Program-made: the position numbers and the translations under genes | Shown here: one piece after another, positions 8,226-11,777 of the stretch | Layout: each line of letters opens with the position of its first letter | Numbering within the stretch: the first letter of the stretch is position 1 | Source: Oscillospiraceae bacterium | GTDB lineage: Bacteria; Bacillota; Clostridia; Clostridiales; Clostridiaceae | Assembly: GCA_009785875.1 (NCBI GenBank) | Contig: WQUF01000255.1 | Span: forward strand, 1-11,777 | Length of the DNA: 11,777 nucleotides | Direction: 5' to 3' | Notes under the pieces: model-generated | The model's database searches: none | What the model saw: only the letters and a program-made list of their open reading frames with translations | What the model was told of the DNA's origin: nothing

Positions 8226-8273
8226 AACTTTGTTGATTTTAAGCTTTATGTGTGTTTTAGGAGGAGGGAAATC

Positions 8274-8525
8274 ATGGTTAATAGGCTTTTAGGAAAGAAA
8301 GTAATCGGTGTAAAACAATCATTGAGGTCTATGGAAAATGGTTTTGGTGAGACTTTATATGTAGCAAATGATGCAGATAATAAGTTAATTGCGCCTCTGA
8401 TTAAGTATGCAGATGAAATTAATATCAGTATAAAGCGTGTTGAAACAATGAAGGAACTTGGGAAAATGTGTGGATTGCAAATAGAAACTGCGGCTGCACT
8501 AAAATTAAAGGAGAATAATATTTAG
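8274..8525 (+). CDS. rplGB: L7Ae-family K-turn-binding ribosomal protein (YbxF-like)
   Basis: This 83-residue protein belongs to the L7Ae/L30e/S12e/Gadd45 family, whose bacterial members bind kink-turn RNA; Bacillus subtilis YbxF (RplGB) is the counterpart in the same position between rpoC and rpsL. Family marks are the core TLYVANDADNKLIAPL and the closing ELGKMCGLQIETAAALKL, which correspond to the RNA-binding and loop regions. I chose ATG 8274 because AGGAGGAGG (8259-8267) sits 6 bp ahead. The upstream in-frame GTG at 8250 would make the ribosome binding site part of the protein (RRR). The stop codon overlaps the ribosome binding site of rpsL, 12 bp away, which suggests translational coupling. 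Its exact ribosome role is unsettled in the family. Confidence 0.93.
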   Translation: MVNRLLGKKVIGVKQSLRSMENGFGETLYVANDADNKLIAPLIKYADEINISIKRVETMKELGKMCGLQIETAAALKLKENNI

Positions 8526-8537
8526 GGAGGTGTACTT

Positions 8538-8921
8538 ATGCCAACAATTAGTCAACTTGTAAGAAAAGGCAGAAAGTCAGTAGCTAAAAAATCAAAAGCA
8601 CCAGCACTCATGGAATGTCCTCAAAGGAGGGGAGTGTGTACAGTTGTTAAAACTGAAACTCCTAAAAAGCCAAATTCCGCTTTAAGAAAGATCGCTAGAG
8701 TGAGAGTAGTAAATGGTTATGAAGTTTATGGTTATATACCTGGAATAAGTCATAACTTGCAGGAACATAGCGTTGTTCTTATAAGAGGTGGAAGGGTAAA
8801 GGATGTGCCAGGAGTTAGATATCATATTGTAAGAGGTGCTCTTGATTCAGCTGGCGTTGCTAATAGGATGCAAGGCAGATCAAAGTATGGTGCTAAAAGA
8901 CCAAAAAAACAAGCAAAATAG
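8538..8921 (+). CDS. rpsL: 30S ribosomal protein S12
   Basis: S12 lies at the decoding centre of the small subunit and helps control accuracy. The 127-residue protein starts at ATG 8538; AGGGAGGTG (8524-8532) overlaps the preceding stop codon. The loop TPKKPNSALRK (41-51) and RGGRVKDVPGVRYH (83-96) are intact. Lys43 and Lys44 and Lys88, the usual sites of streptomycin-resistance changes, are wild type. Asp89 is the residue that RimO methylthiolates in other bacteria. The protein lacks the extra loop after APAL that Bacilli have, which fits Clostridia. The stretch EVYGYIPGISHNLQEHS differs from the usual EVTAYIPGIGHNLQEHS at residues 64, 65 and 71. The tail GRSKYGAKRPKKQAK is strongly basic, as expected for rRNA binding. 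Confidence 0.99.
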   Translation: MPTISQLVRKGRKSVAKKSKAPALMECPQRRGVCTVVKTETPKKPNSALRKIARVRVVNGYEVYGYIPGISHNLQEHSVVLIRGGRVKDVPGVRYHIVRGALDSAGVANRMQGRSKYGAKRPKKQAK

Positions 8922-8926
8922 GTGCG

Positions 8927-8988
8927 ATAAGCTACGCTTATAAGTTTATGCGTTGGTTTTGCATTTTGCAAGCAGTGAAAGCTGCTTG
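8927..8988 (+). promoter_or_regulatory. Hairpins in the rpsL-rpsG gap, candidate S7 control site
   Basis: Within the 107-bp gap, ATAAGC (8927-8932) and GCTTAT (8936-8941) form a 6-bp hairpin. CAAGCAGT (8969-8976) and GCTGCTTG (8981-8988) form an 8-bp hairpin (one G-U) closed by a GAAA tetraloop of the GNRA type. An alternative ACGC/GCGT pairing (8934-8937 with 8950-8953) would compete with the first. There is no T-tract after either hairpin, so they are not terminators. In E. coli, S7 represses its operon by binding a structured rpsL-rpsG spacer of similar length; the position makes a similar role possible here, but it is inference. Confidence 0.5.
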
Positions 8989-9028
8989 AGTACCTATGAT
9001 GTAAAAAAATATTAAGGAGGGAAGAAAA

Positions 9029-9499
9029 ATGCCTAGAAAAGGACACATCTCTAAAAGAGATGTATTAGCGGATCCAGTCTATAATTCAAAAGTTGTAACA
9101 AAGCTCATCAATAATATAATGAAAGATGGAAAAAAAGGAATAGCACAAACAATCTGTTATGGTGCTTTTGATATAATATCGAATAAAACAGGAAAAGATC
9201 CCATTGAAGTTTTTGAAACTGCTATGTCTAATGTAATGCCAGTCCTTGAAGTCAAAGCGAGAAGAATAGGAGGAGCAAATTATCAAGTTCCTATAGAAGT
9301 TAGATCAGATAGAAGACAGACTTTAGGTATTAGATGGATTCTTATCTCTGCTAGAAAAAGAGGAGAAAAACGAATGATTGAAAGGTTAGCAGGAGAATTA
9401 ATGGATGCTTCTAATAATACAGGTGGAGCAGTTAAGAAGAGAGAAGATACTCACAAAATGGCTGAAGCAAATAGAGCATTTTCTCATTATAAATATTAG
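9029..9499 (+). CDS. rpsG: 30S ribosomal protein S7
   Basis: S7 binds the 3' major domain of 16S rRNA, starts assembly of the small-subunit head and lies near the E site. The 156-residue protein has family-standard length and starts at ATG 9029 behind AAGGAGGG (9014-9021). Typical features are the N-terminus PRKGHISKRDVLADPVYNS, the central VKARRIGGANYQVPIEVR with the beta-hairpin, and the C-terminal NNTGGAVKKREDTHKMAEANRAFSHYKY. The residues around TLGIRWILISARKRGEK are slightly divergent but in register. It follows rpsL after an unusually long structured gap, and a hairpin lies between it and fusA. In other bacteria S7 is the translational repressor of this operon. Confidence 0.99.
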   Translation: MPRKGHISKRDVLADPVYNSKVVTKLINNIMKDGKKGIAQTICYGAFDIISNKTGKDPIEVFETAMSNVMPVLEVKARRIGGANYQVPIEVRSDRRQTLGIRWILISARKRGEKRMIERLAGELMDASNNTGGAVKKREDTHKMAEANRAFSHYKY

Positions 9500-9509
9500 T
9501 TAATAAGAA

Positions 9510-9548
9510 TTACAAAACTGTTTTGGGTTTATCAAGACAGTTTTGTAA
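9510..9548 (+). terminator. 16-bp hairpin between rpsG and fusA, probable attenuator
   Basis: TTACAAAACTGTTTTG (9510-9525) pairs with CAAGACAGTTTTGTAA (9533-9548) over 16 bp with one G-U, around a 7-nt loop. Read as a terminator, the core stem is 9518-9525 with 9533-9540, followed by TTTTGT, and then a tract with 25 T in 30 bases at 9551-9580. The outer part is A-U and the U-tract is broken by AAAAA, so termination may be partial. No convincing promoter follows it, so fusA and tuf must rely on readthrough. It could instead be an RNA processing or stability element. Confidence 0.6.
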
Positions 9549-9596
9549 AAATTTATTTTATTTTTTATTTTTTTCTTTTTGAGAGGAGGAAGAATT

Positions 9597-11660
9597 TTGG
9601 CTAGAAAATATTCAATAGATAAGTTTAGGAATATTGGAATAATGGCTCATATAGATGCTGGTAAAACAACTACAACGGAGCGCATACTTTTTTATACTGG
9701 AAAAACTCATAAATTAGGTGAGACTCATGAAGGCGCTGCAACGATGGATTTCATGATTCAAGAACAAGAAAGAGGTATAACTATTACTTCTGCTGCTACT
9801 ACATGTATGTGGAACGATCATGTTATAAATATAATTGACACACCTGGGCACGTAGACTTTACTGTAGAGGTGGAAAGGTCTTTGAGAGTGCTGGATGGAG
9901 CTGTTGCTGTGTTTTGTGCAAAAGGAGGAGTAGAACCTCAATCTGAAACTGTCTGGAGGCAAGCGAACAGATATAATGTGCCTAGAATAGCATATATTAA
10001 CAAAATGGATATTTTAGGTGCTGACTTTTTCAGGGTCATAGGTATGATAAAAGAAAGATTAGGAGCAAATCCTGTACCTATTCAGCTTCCAATTGGTAAG
10101 GAGGATACTTTTCGTGGAGTACTTGATTTAGTTAGCAGCAGAGCGTTAATCTATGATGAAAAATTAGGTAAAGAAACTCACACTGAAGATGTTCCAAAAG
10201 ATATGGTGGAATTGGCTGAAAGATATAGAGCTCAGTTAAAAGAAATAGCCGCAGATTTGGATGAAGAATTGACATTGAAATATCTTGAAGGAGAGGATAT
10301 TACTAATGAGGAGATAGAAGCTGCTTTGAGAAAAGGAACAATTGAGAATAAAATTATTCCTGTTGTTTGTGGATCTTCTTATAAAAATAAAGGAGTTCAA
10401 CCTATGCTCGATGCAGTAGTTAAATATCTCCCTTCACCTGTTGATATTCCATCAATAAAAGGTATTTCATTAAACACCGGTGAGGAAGTACAAAGGCATT
10501 CTACAGACGATGAACCTATGTCTACATTAGCTTTTAAGGTTTCAACAGATCCGTATATAGGCAAATTAACATTTATTAGAGTGTATTCAGGTGTTATAAC
10601 AAGTGGTTCATATGTCTTAAATGCTTCAAAAAATAAGAAAGAGAGAATTGGAAGACTTGTTAAAATGCATGCTAATGCTAGAGAAGATGTAGATGAATTA
10701 AGAGCTGGTGATTTAGGTGCTGTTATAGGCTTAAAGGACACTACTACAGGAGATACCCTTTGTGATGAAAATAATGCAGTAATCTTAGAAAAGATGCAAT
10801 TTCCTGAACCAGTTATTCATGTGGCTATAGAGCCTAAAACAAAAGCTAGCCAAGAGCGGATGGGATTATCACTTACAAAACTTGCAGAAGAGGACCCAAC
10901 TTTTAAAACTTATACTGATCAAGAAACTGGTCAAGTAATTATCGCTGGTATGGGAGAGTTACATTTAGAGATAATAGTTGATAGGCTCCAAAGAGAATTC
11001 AAAGTCGAATGCAATGTTGGTAAGCCTCAAGTTGCTTATAAAGAGACTATTAAAAAAGCTGTTAAGACCGAAGGTAAGTTTGTGAGGCAATCTGGTGGAC
11101 ATGGACAATATGGTCATTGCTTTATAGAATTAATTCCAAATAAAGGAGATTATGTTTTTGAAAATGCTATAGTCGGTGGTGTCATCCCAAAAGAATACAT
11201 TCCTGCTATTGATAGTGGAATTCAAGAAGCATCTGAGAGTGGTATAATTGGAGGATATCCAGTGATTAATTTTAAAGCTAAAGTGTATGATGGCTCTTAT
11301 CATGATGTGGATTCATCTGAAATGGCATTTAAAATAGCCGGTTCTATTGCGTTTAAAGAGGGTATGAAAAAAGCAAACCCGGTACTACTTGAACCAATAA
11401 TGAAAGTAGAAGTTACTGTTCCAGAAGAATATATGGGAGATGTTATAGGAGATATTAGTTCAAGGAGAGGAAAGATTGAAGGAGTTGAACCTCAATATAA
11501 TTCTCAAGCTATTAGAGCATTTGTACCTCTTTCATCTATGTTTGGTTATGCAACTAGTTTGAGATCATATACTCAAGGAAGAGCAAGTTATTCTATGGAA
11601 TTTGATCATTATGAGGAAGTTCCAAAAAGTATAGAAGAGCAAATCATAGGAAGTAAATGA
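9597..11660 (+). CDS. fusA: Translation elongation factor G (EF-G)
   Basis: EF-G is the GTPase that drives translocation on the ribosome and, with RRF, ribosome recycling. I place the start at TTG 9597: AGGAGG (9584-9589) sits 7 bp ahead and the product begins ARKYSIDKFRNIG, as in other EF-G proteins. The in-frame TTG at 9579 would swallow the ribosome binding site, and the first ATG (residue 16) falls inside the P-loop. The 687-residue protein shows G1 AHIDAGKT (17-24), G2 RGITI (59-63), G3 DTPGH (81-85), G4 NKMD (135-138) and G5 around GSS (259-261). Domain III includes GMGELHLEIIVDR (about 451-463) and domain IV has GGHGQYGH (500-507). It is canonical, with no insertion. tuf follows after 21 bp. 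Confidence 0.98.
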   Translation: MARKYSIDKFRNIGIMAHIDAGKTTTTERILFYTGKTHKLGETHEGAATMDFMIQEQERGITITSAATTCMWNDHVINIIDTPGHVDFTVEVERSLRVLDGAVAVFCAKGGVEPQSETVWRQANRYNVPRIAYINKMDILGADFFRVIGMIKERLGANPVPIQLPIGKEDTFRGVLDLVSSRALIYDEKLGKETHTEDVPKDMVELAERYRAQLKEIAADLDEELTLKYLEGEDITNEEIEAALRKGTIENKIIPVVCGSSYKNKGVQPMLDAVVKYLPSPVDIPSIKGISLNTGEEVQRHSTDDEPMSTLAFKVSTDPYIGKLTFIRVYSGVITSGSYVLNASKNKKERIGRLVKMHANAREDVDELRAGDLGAVIGLKDTTTGDTLCDENNAVILEKMQFPEPVIHVAIEPKTKASQERMGLSLTKLAEEDPTFKTYTDQETGQVIIAGMGELHLEIIVDRLQREFKVECNVGKPQVAYKETIKKAVKTEGKFVRQSGGHGQYGHCFIELIPNKGDYVFENAIVGGVIPKEYIPAIDSGIQEASESGIIGGYPVINFKAKVYDGSYHDVDSSEMAFKIAGSIAFKEGMKKANPVLLEPIMKVEVTVPEEYMGDVIGDISSRRGKIEGVEPQYNSQAIRAFVPLSSMFGYATSLRSYTQGRASYSMEFDHYEEVPKSIEEQIIGSK

Positions 11661-11681
11661 ATTATTTAGGAGGAAAAAATA

Positions 11682-11777
11682 ATGGCAAAGGCAAAATTTG
11701 AAAGAACCAAACCCCATGTAAATGTAGGGACAATAGGACACGTAGATCATGGAAAGACGACATTAACAGCAGCAATA
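11682..11777 (+). CDS. tuf: Translation elongation factor Tu (EF-Tu), 5' part only
   Basis: EF-Tu delivers aminoacyl-tRNA to the ribosome as a GTP complex. Only the first 32 codons are in the window, starting at ATG 11682 behind AGGAGG (11668-11673). The residues AKAKFERTKPHVNVGTIGHVDHGKTTLTAAI match EF-Tu, with the P-loop GHVDHGKT at 19-26. The gene runs off the right end of the window and is not truncated biologically as far as can be seen. The 21-bp gap to fusA and lack of a terminator indicate cotranscription. Confidence 0.98.
   Translation, partial: MAKAKFERTKPHVNVGTIGHVDHGKTTLTAAI

Noticed and set aside
8250..8273. GTG 8250 as start of the L7Ae-like protein
   Set aside because: The extension would translate the ribosome binding site (AGG AGG AGG as RRR) and matches no family N-terminus.
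9579..9596. TTG 9579 as start of fusA
   Set aside because: It would place the AGGAGG site inside the coding region and has only a T-tract upstream; TTG 9597 fits both spacing and homologues.
10397..10741. Open frame on the - strand inside fusA (114 codons)
   Set aside because: Antisense shadow of conserved EF-G sequence with no recognisable protein features.
10950..10985. EF-G Ile460 at the position of S. aureus Leu461, a fusidic acid resistance site
   Set aside because: Ile is found at this place in ordinary EF-G proteins such as E. coli; the change is conservative and the adjacent His456 and Arg463 are intact.
1..11777. An undescribed multigene system, mobile element, CRISPR array or toxin-antitoxin pair
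   Set aside because: Apart from two small family-like hypothetical genes, every gene is a core transcription or translation gene; no repeats, transposase, integrase or att-like sites were seen.

Overview
The window is AT-rich, all genes lie on the + strand, and each starts behind a strong Shine-Dalgarno sequence (AGGAGG or close). It carries the rpoBC cluster and the head of the str operon of a low-GC Firmicute, most likely class Clostridia. This rests on the RpoB/RpoC type (no proteobacterial insertions, long acidic RpoB tail), a short S12 without the extra N-terminal loop typical of Bacilli, an L7Ae-type protein between rpoC and rpsL, and a DUF1659/DUF2922-like gene pair upstream. Genus cannot be fixed from sequence alone.

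Layout: 1-540 holds two small hypothetical genes (DUF1659-like, DUF2922-like) closed by a hairpin terminator. 534-944 is a non-coding stretch. It begins with 63 consecutive A/T bases, then has a perfect-consensus extended sigma-A promoter (TTGACA, 17 bp, TGGTATAAT; 651-679) and a leader of about 260 nt before rpoB. 945-8192 is rpoB-rpoC, 15 bp apart. A second extended promoter (TTGACA, 17 bp, TGATAAAAT; 8197-8225) starts 4 bp after the rpoC stop and should drive the L7Ae-like gene, rpsL, rpsG, fusA and tuf. The rpsL-rpsG gap (107 bp) and the rpsG-fusA gap (97 bp) both carry hairpins. tuf is cut by the window end after 32 codons.

The genes supply the transcription and translation core: the two large RNA polymerase subunits, a K-turn-binding ribosome-associated protein, ribosomal proteins S12 and S7, and the elongation factors EF-G and EF-Tu. 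The usual upstream partners rplK-rplA-rplJ-rplL are not directly in front of rpoB, so here rpoBC appears to be its own transcription unit.

I see no CRISPR array, mobile element, tRNA, rRNA or unknown multigene system. The most notable point is one residue: RpoB has Asn502 where nearly all bacteria have His (E. coli H526), the same as the rifamycin-resistance substitution H502N of Clostridioides difficile. Next come the detached rpoBC unit with its long leader, and the candidate regulatory RNA structures at rpsL-rpsG and rpsG-fusA.
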